A stretch of DNA of 25,322 bases from Chlorokybus atmophyticus (GCA_009103225.1 RHPI01001891.1:15997-41318); one strand, 5' to 3'; numbered from the stretch's first letter, positions 9,967 to 19,542 are shown. Made by a program: numbers and translations. The notes: a model not told the origin generated them from the letters alone.

Positions 9967-9977
9967 CCCCCCTTGGG
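9967..9977 (-). other. Probable polypurine tract of copy B
   Basis: On the minus strand CCCAAGGGGGG sits about 35 bp past the polyprotein stop and just before the terminal segment, where the plus-strand primer of an LTR element is expected. The next bases are TGGCTTGTTG, which match the presumed primer-binding site instead of the LTR start. Confidence 0.5.
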
Positions 9978-10011
9978 CTCTGGGGGAGGTTCTAGCTCCA
10001 GAGCTCAGCTG

Positions 10012-10917
10012 CTAGCGCAAGTGAGGAGGGCCGTTGGTACGGCAATCGTCGCACCAATATTCCTCCATAGGTATCGTGTCCAAAGGTGGCTCCAGGCAGT
10101 AGCAATGCAGGCCCTTGTTGCAGCCATCGCAGAGCATCATGAGTGCGTGGTCGCCGGCGCTGCCGCAGCGTTCACAGCGTGTGCTGCGCGCGGGATGAGG
10201 GTGCTGGATACTCCCGAAGCCGGCTACGTAAGGAAGGTGACATGGCGCACATTTCACCATGTTGTCCTTCAACCTCTCTCCGCTGTGACCAAGGAGGTCC
10301 AGCACCCCTGTGGGGTACACTTTGAGTACCTTGTAGACGGTGCGGCCCACGGAGGTGTCAAGCGTGTCTTTAGTGGCTGCCATGCGATAGGCAAAGTCCC
10401 CCGCTTGGAACCGTCGTTGGCGCTCTTTGTAGAAGCCGCTGCGTACGCGCTCGTAGCGCAGCGTGTCGCGATGCTGCGCGATGCGCAGGTTGTTGAAGGC
10501 CATGGGGACGTTGCGCTCGAAAAGCGCGGCGCGCGTGGTGATGTCGTGGTGCATCCAGTCAGGGTCGTCGAGGTTGTTCACGACGCGATCCACCTCTTGC
10601 TGAACACGGAAGGGGAGCAATGGTGGTCGCCCGAACAGCAGGTAGTACGGGCTGTACTCCCGCAGAGCCGCCTGCTTTAACAATCGATATCCAAGGGCCA
10701 CCCACGGGAGGTGGTCATTCCAAGTGTTCTTCTCGTACTGCAGCACGTATTTGCGGAGTGCCTTCTTGATGGTCTGTACTGTACGCTCGGCGAGGCCGTC
10801 GGCTTGAGGGTGATCACGCGAGGTACGGCGGTGGTCGATGTAACATTTGTCCAAGAGGGTGTCGAATTCCCCTCTGAACTCAGTACCTTGGTCAGTGATG
10901 ACCTCGGCGCAGCTGCC
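10012..10917 (-). pseudogene. Integrase C-terminal half plus PHD finger (copy B)
   Basis: The frame carries the second and third integrase catalytic residues, Asp in EVITDQG and Glu in HPQADGLAERT, about 35 residues apart. A GPY/F-like C-terminal module follows (FQAGDFAYRM to VYPTGVLDLLG). After a short linker comes a canonical PHD zinc finger at 10042-10176: CERC, then LCDGC, LHCYC, LEPPLDTIP and WCDDC, giving Cys4-His-Cys3 spacing. PHD fingers read histone H3 tails. Here it takes the place where chromoviruses carry a chromodomain, so a role in choosing integration sites is a reasonable inference. The stop follows 9 residues later. A one-base frameshift near 10,917 separates this from the upstream integrase half. 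Confidence 0.9.
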
Positions 10918-12640
10918 AAAATCGGCTGAGAACGTGAGAGAGGAAGGCTTGAGACACCCCCCTACTGCTCTTGTCGGGTAATGGTACCAGCTCCACCCAT
11001 TTGGAGAAGTGCTCGATGACCAGGATGTAACGGTTGCCACGCGCTGAGGGTGCCAAGTCCCCCAAGATGTCGAGTCCCCATCGGTAAAAGAGACCGGAGA
11101 TGGGGAGTGGGTGCAAGGTGGCGCTACGCGTGTTGAGGCTGGCGCGCACCATGTCACACTGCTGGCAGTGGCTGACGAACCTTTGCACCTGTTTTGTTAA
11201 TCCATACCACCAATATTGTGCCCTCACTAGGCTGACTGTACGCTTGACACCGAAGTGTCCAAGCTCAGTGTGGAGGGAAGTGATGATGCCCTCGCGCGTG
11301 ACTGGTGTCGGCACTTCCTTGTCTTCGTCGTGGAAGCGGCGATACAGCTTGTCATCTGCCCATCGATAGTGACGGGTGCGTTGGGTGACTCGGTTCTTCT
11401 CTCGAGCGCTCATGCCGGAGGGAAGCTGGCCCCTTTGAAGAAAGGAGAGTGATGGCTTGTCCTGCCATATGTCCTGCCTGGTGTCAGTGGGCGCCAACTC
11501 TGTGTCATCGACGTCAATGTCGTCTGCGTGGGCGTCTCCCAAGGGTGTGGTTGCTGCAGGGCCGGTAGACTCAAGGGCAGGAATCTCCTTTGCCACTGCT
11601 GAGGCCGTGGTGTTGGTCTTGCGCCCTGAGCGCAACGCGGCAGCAGCAAACATTGCTGTCATGGTGGGGGCTGTTGCTGCAGGGACGAGCTCATGCCGAG
11701 CTCCAGTTTTATCATTGGTGCTGAGGTGAGGGTTGCGACTGAGGCCATCGGCGTTTTGGTTGGTGAGGCCAGCGCGGTGGTCGATCTCGAAGTCGTATTC
11801 CTGCGACAGCAGGGCCCATCGAGCAAGTTTCCCTGTCAGATGTTGGTTGGTCATCAGCCACTTGAGGGGCTGATGATCGGTGATCAGTTGAAAATGTCGA
11901 CCAAAGAGGAAAGGTCGAAAGAAGGAGATGGCCCACACTGCAGCGAGGCACTCCCCTTTGTAGCTGCTGTAGTTGGCCTCGGCGCTATTGTTGCTGCGGC
12001 TGGCGTATGACACCACCCGCTCCTTCTTGTTCTCATCGTGCTGCACCAGCACCGCTCCCATCCCCAGCTTGCTCCAGCTGGTGTGAAGGATGAAAGGCTT
12101 GACGTAGTCCGGACGTTGAAGGATGGGAGCGCTGGTGAGCCTGCTCTTCAGCTCCTCGAAGGCCTGCTGTTGCGGCTCCTTCCACGCGAACTCCACCTCC
12201 TTCTTCAGTAGCTCGTTGAGGGGCCTTGCGATCTTCGCGAAGTCCTTCACGAACCGGCGATAGTAGTTGGCAAGTCCCAAGAAAGCGCGCAGACGTGTGA
12301 GGTCTGTCGGGGCAGGGATAGCTGCCAGCGCCTCTACTTTTGCCTCCTGCACATACACACCATGGGGCACAATCATGTGCCCTAAGTACGGCACCTTGTG
12401 GGTGAAGAATGTACACTTGTCGGGGTGTACGGTCATCCCCACTCCCTTGAGTCGTTCCAGCACCGCTTCGATGTGCTGAAGATGCTCCTCGTTGCTGCGG
12501 CTGAAGATGAGGATATCATTGATGTAGCACCGCGCGCAGTCCAGCCCCTTCAAGGCTTTGTCCATGACGCGTTGAAACTTGGCGGGGGCATTCTTCAGCC
12601 CGAACGGCATTACCTTCCATTGGTACAACTGTCGGTTGCC
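10892..12640 (-). pseudogene. pol: RT (fingers/palm to thumb), RNase H and integrase N-half (copy B)
   Basis: The frame opens after an in-frame TAG at 12641-12643 (Trp in copy A': FWGNRQLY). It contains VMPFGLKNAPAKFQRVMD, the RT active site as CYINDILIF (Asn at 12518-12520 where YxDD has Asp), and FLGLANYYRRF. RNase H follows. Its first Asp is replaced (LHTSWSK, while A' has RTDWSK), but Glu in YKGECLAA, Asp in LITDHQPL and Asp in NADGLSR remain. Integrase begins with the HHCC zinc site (LHTELGHF to SHCQQC) and the first catalytic Asp in GLDILGD. The last few residues (FWQLRRGHH) are out of frame because of a one-base insertion. It is strong Ty3/gypsy Pol, but inactive here. Confidence 0.92.
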
Positions 12641-13320
12641 CTAGAAGGAGGTCTTGTGCTTGTCCTCGTCCTTGATGGCGATTTGGTTGTATCCCTGACG
12701 CATGTCCAGGATGCTAAAGACTGTGCAGTCTCCCACATCATCAAAAATACCCTCTGCTGTGGGCATGGGGTACCGGTCTTGCTTGGTCTTGTTGTTGAGG
12801 GGCCGATAGTCGCCACACATGCGTCGCTCTGTCCAGTTGCCTGCTGAATCCTTATTCAATGGCATGACGGTTGCTGCTGCGAAGTCCGATGTGGACTCTT
12901 CGATAAGGCCTGCATCCAGCAGCGCCTTACATCTCTGTTCCACTAAGTCTTCTTCCAACTTGGAGGGCCTATATTGTCGTTGGAACACCGGCTCAGTGTC
13001 CACCAGCTCGATGTCCATCTGGTACACTGAGCATGTACCCAATTCCTTCACATTGAAGCTGAATTGGCTCCTCCGTTTGTTAAGGAGAGCCTCCAGCTTC
13101 TCTCGAGTGTCTTCTGTGGCCAACGGGCCAATGGCATGGTCCCAGGAGGTTGCATTGGCAACCACGGGAATGTCCTCCACTGTCACTGCTGCTTGCTCCT
13201 TCATGTGGACCACCTCGAGGGCTGTGTGAGCTGCCTTGCTGTCGGCTACGCGATCAGCCCACCCCCCAGCCTAGTGTTCGAGATCCTCGAAGGACACGTG
13301 GTGGTCCTGCAATGCGAAGC
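12641..13320 (-). pseudogene. pol: RT N-terminal part and MTase-RT linker (copy B)
   Basis: The open segment VHMKEQAAVTVEDIP to HKTSF carries the entry to gypsy RT: FQRQYRPS, EEDLVEQRCKALLDAGLIEES, RRMCGDYRPLNN, DRYPMPTAEGIFDD and FSILDMRQGYNQI, with the first catalytic Asp in LDMRQG. It ends at the TAG 12641-12643. Upstream, a TAG at 13272-13274 (LEH*AGG, open as LEHLSGG in A') interrupts the linker joining it to the MTase. Linker text such as WLLELSFALQ matches WLLEMRFAIQ in A'. MTase and RT were therefore translated together. Confidence 0.88.
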
Positions 13321-15159
13321 TCAGCTCCAGCAGCCATACCATGCTGTTCTGGTCCATGGCGCGACCAAGCAGCTGGCATTGCTGACTATCTGTCAGCGAT
13401 GAGCCCGTGATGCTGTTGTGGGGAAGAATCCCATGGCGCGTTCACGTTCGCGTGCGTTGGGTTCTTTCAGCCTGTTGGTGGTCGCATCGAACACCATCCC
13501 GTCACCACCGTTCCGAAATGCGTAAGAGCCCGGGTAGGACACCAATGTGGGGAGTGCGCGACGGGGCTGACCGGGCTGAGTGCACGGGTAGAAGTGGTTG
13601 TGGTCATGACGCAGGACAGGCTGTGCTGTGCGGCCGGGGTCAAGGATGTCATCGACCAGCAGGTTGCGCGGCCGAGCGCTGCGTGTGCATTCGGCGGTCA
13701 CGAGTTCCCCCACGGTGGCCAAGTTTGTCCATTTGGCACGTACACGATGTGCGCGCGAGCCATGTCGTGCTGCGTTCACCTTGAGTGGGTGCCCCAGAAT
13801 GGAGCAAACTTGTCGGTAGCTGGAGGCCACGTGCGGACGCTTGTCGTCCTCTGAATGCACATGTTCGATGACGTACCCCAGGGGTCTGGAGATTTGATGG
13901 TATTGAAGGAGGTGGATGATTCTCATCAGATCCCAGAACAGCCCGGAGCGAGGGTTTTCGAGGCCTTGCCCCTTGCTTGCCCTGGAGTGCCCTTGGCATT
14001 CCCATCCAGCTTTTAACAGGTCGACGTTGCCGTGGGATAGTAGGTGATCTTCAGTGATCAGCCGGATGTCCTGTGGCAATGCTTTGAGGCTGTCTTGCAG
14101 CGCCGAGAGGGGTAGTTGACGTGGATACCTTGCGTGCAGTTGGCGTAAGTGGTGCTTGAGGACCGTTTGCGCGTGTGGGTCTGGGTTGCAGTAATAGTAT
14201 TTGACAACCTTCACGCCCGTGTTGAGGACCGCAGCAAGACCGCTGCCAATGCCTCCAAACAGCTCCAACACTGTGATGCCCTGTTGCCTGCGAAAGGTGT
14301 GGAACTCCACCACTCCGGTGGCCACCATATGGTGGTCCTGCACCTTGATGTGGCTTCGGTAGTTGGGGAAGCGCGTGGTGATCAGTGGATGGCTGAGCAA
14401 GACGTGCGCATCCACCTGTGCGCGCCAGCGCCGTTCAGCTGGGTCTTGTAATGCTACTTCCACGGTGGCATCCTTCTGCTCCTCGTTGTACGGGGTGGGA
14501 GAGGAGTCGACAGTTCGACACGGGGCCGTAACACCAGCAGCGACTTGCGTCCGAGCGCCGTCGTATGTGGCCATTGCAGCCTCCCGGGTGCGGGCGTGGC
14601 TGCGTGTGGCCACGGCAGCCACTTTGCGTTGGGCGCGCGTGCGCGAGACCAACTCGAGAGGCAGAAAACCCTGCACCTCTCCGTCATCGTCATCCCAATG
14701 TGGCCGAAACCACGCTCGCTCTGTCCAGCAGTCGAGGCCCATGCCCACAGGGAAGTTGAAGTCCTGCCCAAGCAGAAAGTCGAAGGAGCCGGCATTGGTG
14801 ACCACACATTGCTGGACGATCTCGGTCGTGTGGGTTGGGTCCAGCCCTGTCAACCGAATGCAAAAGGCCTCCCTGGTGACTCCCATCACCTTATCTCGGC
14901 TACCTGTGGCAGTGTCCAACACGTACGGGCAAGGCACCAAGTCGGAGCTGTTTATGCCGAGGAACCGCGCAAGGAAGCGCCCAATGATGACAGGCTGTGC
15001 TCCGGTGTCCAAGATTACTCGCTTGGGTGCCAGGCCGTTGATGGTAACATGCTTGCCTTGGTTGGCCACCATGGCAGCATTGGCGTCGATACGCAGCCTC
15101 TTCATACGAGCTGTCTGCACCTCTGACTCAGTTCTCTCAGCTGGGGGTGCTGAGCGCAT
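13321..15159 (-). pseudogene. Aspartic protease fused to a cytosine-5 DNA methyltransferase (copy B)
   Basis: A 588-codon frame (15159 to 13393) has a retropepsin-like domain with ILDTGAQPVIIG (DTG at 15009-15001) and FDFLLGQDF. It is followed by a C5 DNA methyltransferase that transfers methyl from SAM to cytosine. Motifs are in canonical order: I VLELFGGIGSGLAAVL (about residues 297-312), IV AGWECQGHSRA with Cys388 (13998-13996) then NPRSGLFWDLMR, VI YVIEHV with Glu432, VIII GSRAHRVRAKWTNL, recognition region to LPTLVSYPGSYAFR, and IX PNARERERAMGFF. Motif IV is ECQ instead of PCQ in both copies. Motif X, QLLGRAMDQNSMVWLLEL at 13321-13380, is in another frame, so a frameshift near 13,405 truncates this copy. 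Known retroelement-borne MTases in algae make capture plausible; the exact parent family is open. Confidence 0.9.
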
Positions 15160-15986
15160 GGCAGCCAGAGCTCCTCTGCATGCTGGGTCCGGAGAACCCC
15201 CGCCTTGCCCTCTCCCTCTGCCGAATTGACCGGCGCTGGTTGTGGTGGCGGCGCAGGTGGATGCCGCCTCTGCGAAAATGGAATCATGCCCGCGGGTGTA
15301 CCCAATGGCTGTGGAGGAAACCCCGGCGGACCCGGTGTTTGTGGGCCTGCCTCGCGTTCAGCTTGCTCCGCGGCGTACGTCCATCGGACAGCATGAGCCG
15401 CTTCTCTGACCAACGTCCCTTCCCACGTGGCCGTGGGCTCGGTGTCCGTGTCGGTCCAATGATGATATTGAGGCATGGGCTGCAGGTATACGGCGCGTAG
15501 TAGCTGTCGCCGCATGTCGTGAGTGATGGTGGGGACTCGCAAGATCCCTGCCATGTAGGCATCCCACCTTCCTTGTACCACTTCGAGCACGGTCATGGCG
15601 CGCGCGCGTAGGGTGCGCTGGAGGTCAGTCTGCTGTGCGTGTAGCTCATGAGCAATGGCGATGCGCCGCCGTTGCCGTGCGGCTTCCACCCCTGGCAGCC
15701 GCAGCATTGCCTCTTGCACTCCCTCCAGCGTGTCCGGGGCTGTGGTGGCAGCCTCGTCGTATGCTTGTCGCAGCGAACGAACGAATGCCCCCAACCATGA
15801 TGCTCGGTTGCCAAAGGCAAACAGGGGGACAGCAGGGTGATTGGCAACGAGCCATGTCACGAGACGGGCTCGAGCGGCGCTGCCCTCTTGCATCCCCATC
15901 ATCTGTCTTAATGTGTTGCCCTCAGGCCTGTGCAACATGACTGCTTGCCGGATGAGTGCGGTACGGAGTTGTTGCTCCCCCACCAT
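15102..15986 (-). pseudogene. Spacer domain upstream of protease (copy B)
   Basis: The 294-codon frame aligns with copy A: GEQQLRTALIRQAV, RLVTWLVANHPAV, VRSLRQAYDE, EAARQRRRIAIAH, MTVLEVVQGRWDAYMAG, ITHDMRRQLLRAVY and TWEGTLVREAAHA. A Pro-rich tail (PPGFPPQPLGTPAG) leads to the protease. It looks helical and basic, possibly structural or nucleic-acid binding, and no family is recognised. It overlaps the protease frame by 58 bp in the -1 frame. In copy A the same two regions are in one frame, so this overlap is better explained by an indel in B than by programmed frameshifting. Confidence 0.65.
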
Positions 15987-17314
15987 ACCAGCTCCTCCTC
16001 ATTGTGTGGTGTCCCCTTGCGGGGTGAGGTACCCTCGCCCTGCATCGCGTTGATCCTCGGGTTGCAACCAAAGGAGGCAGCAGCGGGGCGATTACCCCCC
16101 TCAATTGTTGCGCCGACGCCCTCGCTTGGTCTGCAACAGTTGCTTATCCTGGCTGTTCGATGGCGACTGCCGTGGAGCACTCTGTGGTCAGCGCCGTGGA
16201 GGCGCTGGCAACATTTGCCGGTGCTACGGTTGGTACGATAACGGCGTGTGCTGCTTCGTACGCCTGTCGGCGCGCGTCCACTTGGGCAGCTTGGTCCACC
16301 CGATAACGATGGGCCTGTTTGAGGGCAGAGAAACGCTCTTGACGACTGCCTGGAGTGAGCCCCCGGAGAGCGGGATCAGCGCCCAGCGCGATGTCTGACA
16401 TGGTGACCACGAGATCTTGTATTTGTGTCGCTGGAGGCCGAGTGGGTCCAGTGGCGAGGGCTCGAAGTCGATCTGTTGAGCGGGCATGGGTTGCCGCGTT
16501 TGATTGGGTGCGCCCTGCAATCGTGCGTGTAATGCCAGGAACAACTGGATGGCCAGCTCCAATACTACAGATCGCCGGTAGGTGACCCCGAAGAGACGAT
16601 CCCTCATCTCTGGTGCAGTGCCGGCGAGAATTTTATCCTCCAGCTGCTGTTGTGTGGGTTCCGGCAGCGTGTGGTACTTTGAAGGTGGTAGGGGCAAGAT
16701 GCGATCATCGCGTGCCACGCGCGTGGTGCATTGCCCCCTGGTCCGTACGCAATGGTGGTGGGCTCCACGTTGCGTAGAACCGACGCCCAGGCGCGTTCTA
16801 CTTGTGGCCCGCGTGGCACTCGCTGTGCGACATCCAGCGCTGGTGGCGGTGCCGTTCAAACCTCAGGCAGTGGTGCAGTGGGTATGGCAGCACTACTGGA
16901 GGCGATGGTGGTGGCACCTGCAGCAGTCGTCGTTACTGAGGTGGCGGCTGTGAGGGTGGCAGCAATTGCGGCCGATGTGGTTGCTTCGATTGAGGCAGGG
17001 GTGTTGGATTCACCACTTACGAACCCAACGACCATGGTTGTTGCGGCGTGGGTGCTCTCCATCACCAGGGACAGCGTGGTGCCAAGAGTGCTGACACCTG
17101 CTGTCGTGGTCGGTGTGGACGCCGACGGTGTCGTCGACGGCGTCGTCCCAGCGGTGGTTGTGGCTGCCGAGGCAGCACCACTTGTGGCGTCCGACGATGC
17201 CGCTGTTGACGACGCGCCAGCTTCCCTGCGCGCACGTCTTGATGGTTGTACGCGTGACGGCGTGGGAGTGTCCCTATCCCGTTTTGGTGCCATCAGTGCC
17301 CACCTAGCAGCATA
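15987..17314 (-). pseudogene. Ala/Thr-rich post-gag region (copy B)
   Basis: Next to the copia insertion, the frame TCYAARWALMAPKRDRDTPT corresponds to YTAHWAAMGVKRKEATPL in copy A. An Ala/Thr/Ser/Val low-complexity stretch of about 120 residues to about 16,856 follows, as in A. Beyond it, pieces of several frames persist, for example LPEPTQQQLEDKILAGTAPE with FGVTYRRSVVLELAIQLFLA (16,500-16,680) and RQERFSALKQAHRYRVDQAA near 16,300. Stops and frame changes break the region. No enzymatic motif is visible. Confidence 0.55.
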
Positions 17315-17319
17315 GCAGG
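17315..17319. repeat. Target-site duplication GCAGG, left copy (copia)
   Basis: GCAGG directly precedes the TG of the 5' LTR and is repeated exactly at 19965-19969 after the CA of the 3' LTR. Five bases is the usual duplication for Ty1/copia. The gag tail of copy B continues on either side. Confidence 0.95.
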
Positions 17320-17697
17320 TGTTGAAGGTATTCCTACATCCGGTCAGCTTGCCCTTTGCAAAGGAATACACAAGAGGACCTCGATGACTCCGGACTGAGT
17401 TCGAGCAGACTGCAAAGCAAGGCCTTACAAGAACCGTTGGATTTTGATGGATACGAAGCCGAATGACACGTGGAGTAGCTTGTCGGATAGATCTTGAGGT
17501 TAGCTACGTGGTGCAATTTACAGCACAGGATTCTGTTGAGTAGATCGTACGGTTTGGCTTGTAGACCAGCAGTTTGTGTATCTGGTGCAGAATTTGGCGG
17601 GTATAAGACCCGCGGACTTGTTACCTTAATATAAGCTATAGTGTTGTGATGTAGCATGTCACCCATGTGCATTTGCTTGTCAACGTGTATGTCAATA
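17320..17697 (+). repeat. Copia 5' LTR
   Basis: The LTR starts TGTTGAAGG and ends GTCAATA; the partner LTR ends GTCAACA, so the terminal CA has mutated here. A TATA-like GGGTATAAGACCC at 17599-17611 lies in an inverted repeat (GCGGGT..ACCCGC), and a second AT-rich TTAATATAAGC follows at 17627-17637. These are likely core promoter elements. Confidence 0.93.
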
Positions 17698-17963
17698 GGA
17701 TATGGGCCCACGCATGCATATGTAGGTTGAAGTGTGTTGCAATTGTGTGTGTAGCTGTGGTTGTTTTGTGAAGACTCTAAAGACTTCGAAGATTGAAAAC
17801 TGAAGCTCTGAAGACTCTGAAGGCCCTTAAAGACTGGTGTGAGAAAGTTGCAAGCGTGGCGAAAGGCAAAGAAGGCAACTTGAAGACTTGAAGGCTGTGG
17901 CGAGAGTTGAAGAGAAAGTTGCAAGTTTTGCGAGAGGCAGAAGGCGACTTGAAGATTTGAAGC
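17698..17963 (+). other. Copia leader, GAAGA-rich, with a direct repeat
   Basis: The untranslated leader lies between the 5' LTR and the gag ATG. Its start, GGATATGGGCCCACGC, may contain the primer-binding site from the TGG, but I cannot name a tRNA. From about 17,770 it is rich in GAAGACT-type repeats. Two imperfect copies of a unit of about 52 bp starting gagaaagttgcaag occur at 17841-17893 and 17912-17962. Confidence 0.6.
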
Positions 17964-19542
17964 ATGGATGGCTTAAAGTTCACAATTGAGCCACTTGAAG
18001 TTGACAACTATAGCACGTGGAGTGTAAAGATGGGAGTTGCTACTGTTTCACGAAGACTTGTGGAAATATGTCGACCCCAAAAAAGAAGTGTCTGCAGGGC
18101 AAGGAAGTATTTGGGCGACACAAGGAAGGAAGGCATTGGCCTTGATAGGCTTGAATGTTGCGGAGCATCATCTGGTGATGGTGAAAGAATGCAGCACCGC
18201 GAAGGAGCTGTGGTTGAAGTTGGAGAGCCACTTTAAGTCGCGCAACATGGCAAGAAGGCTACAGCTAAGACAAGAACTCAACTCGTTGCGAAAGATGAGC
18301 GGGGAGCCAATTAGCAAGTTTGTAGCGCGAGCGAAAGCGTTATGGAAAGACTTGTTGGGCGTTGGCCATGAGCTCAAAGTAGTTGAGGTGGTGTGGGCTG
18401 TGCTCCTGTGATTGCCCACAGAGTATCGAGTGGTTGTCACAATTTTGGAATCAACGACGGAAGAGTTGTCGCTGGATGGGGTGACGCCAAGACTTCTTCA
18501 AGAAGAGCAACGCTTGAAGAAGGATGATGAAGCAGAGAATGGAGCATCGCCTTCAGGTGTGGCGTTTGGGGCTTCGAAGTATGTAAAGAAGGGCGCTCAA
18601 GGCAGCAACAGAGAGTGTTGGAACTGCGGGGAGCGTGGTCACTTCAAGTACAAGTGTCCCAAGTTGAAGAAGTCAAGTGAAGAAGGAGAAGGGAGAGCGG
18701 TTGCATTTCATGCAACGGAAGAAGGAGCAGAGTATCCTGGGTGGGTGCTGGATTCGGAAGCTTCGAGGCATCTCACAAGCGACAGGAGCAAGCTCGTCAA
18801 TTACACTCCTCTGTCAAAGCCTGTCACGGTGGACTTCGGCAACAAGACGATGTTGCAAGCGGTTGCAAAGGGGGACGTTAATCTTAGGTGCAAGGTTGGG
18901 ACTGAAGTGAGGAAGGTTGTGCTGAGGGATGTACTGCATGTGCCAGGTGCATCCGCGAATCTGTTTTCGGTGCGTGTAACCACGAGGGTTGGTGCGAGTG
19001 CTGTGTTTGACATGCACAAGGCTAGGATAGTGCTTGGGGGTGTTACACAGTTGGTCGGCATCAACAAGGGTGGACTCTACTACGTGGAGGAGGACATTGA
19101 GCGCAAGGCGGTTGCTGCAATGGCAAGGGTGGTTGAGAAAAAACCACAAGGTCAGAGCAACCAGAAGACACAGAAGATTGATGTAAAGGAAAGCTCAGAG
19201 CCCGTGGGAGCTGCAAGAAGCTACAAGCAAGTGTTTGAGAGCAAGGTGTTAAAGGTGGTGAAGAATGGAGTTAAGGTTAGCACTGAAGGCCAAGGTTCTG
19301 TCGAGGGAAGACAGGTGCAGCGAGTAAAAGGCGGAAACGAGCATGCGCAGCAAGTACAAGTGAAGACAGGCAAGCTGGAGATGAAGCTTGCAGCTGAAGG
19401 CAACAACGACTTCAAGGCGAACAGGTTTCAAGCACTGATGGAAAGCGTGGAGGAGCTGGAGCAAGAGGAGCTCAAGAGTCGGGCTTACATGATCGCCAAG
19501 AAGAGAAGTAAGGAGCGCGTGGGAGTTCACCATGCGTGAGTG
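17964..19542 (+). pseudogene. gag: Copia gag-protease polyprotein with an unusual C-terminal tail, broken
   Basis: The start ATG at 17964 gives MDGLKFTIEPLEVDNYSTWS, typical of copia gag. A one-base frameshift near 18,034 moves to LLFHEDLWKYVDPKK. Then come LWLKLESHF and SRNMARRLQLRQELNSLRKM; an in-frame TGA at 18409-18411 follows. The zinc knuckle CWNCGERGHFKYKC is at 18616-18657. The protease site WVLDSEASRHLT (18751-18762 encode DSEA) has Glu where DSGA is required. A pre-integrase-like segment (LHVPGASANLFSV to GGLYYV) follows. The last about 150 residues are Lys/Glu/Gln/Val-rich, with no integrase motif, and end in RSKERVGVHHA. The tail is probably coiled and charged; its function is unknown. 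Confidence 0.88.

Noticed and set aside
9973-10680. 235-codon plus-strand open frame
   Set aside because: It is antisense to the integrase-PHD frame, which has clear catalytic and zinc-binding motifs.
15102-15159. Overlap of two long frames in copy B as a programmed -1 frameshift before protease
   Set aside because: Copy A has the corresponding regions in a single frame, and no good slippery heptamer is present in the overlap; an indel in B explains it better.
14363-15229. 288-codon plus-strand open frame
   Set aside because: It is antisense to the protease-MTase frame and has no recognisable motif.
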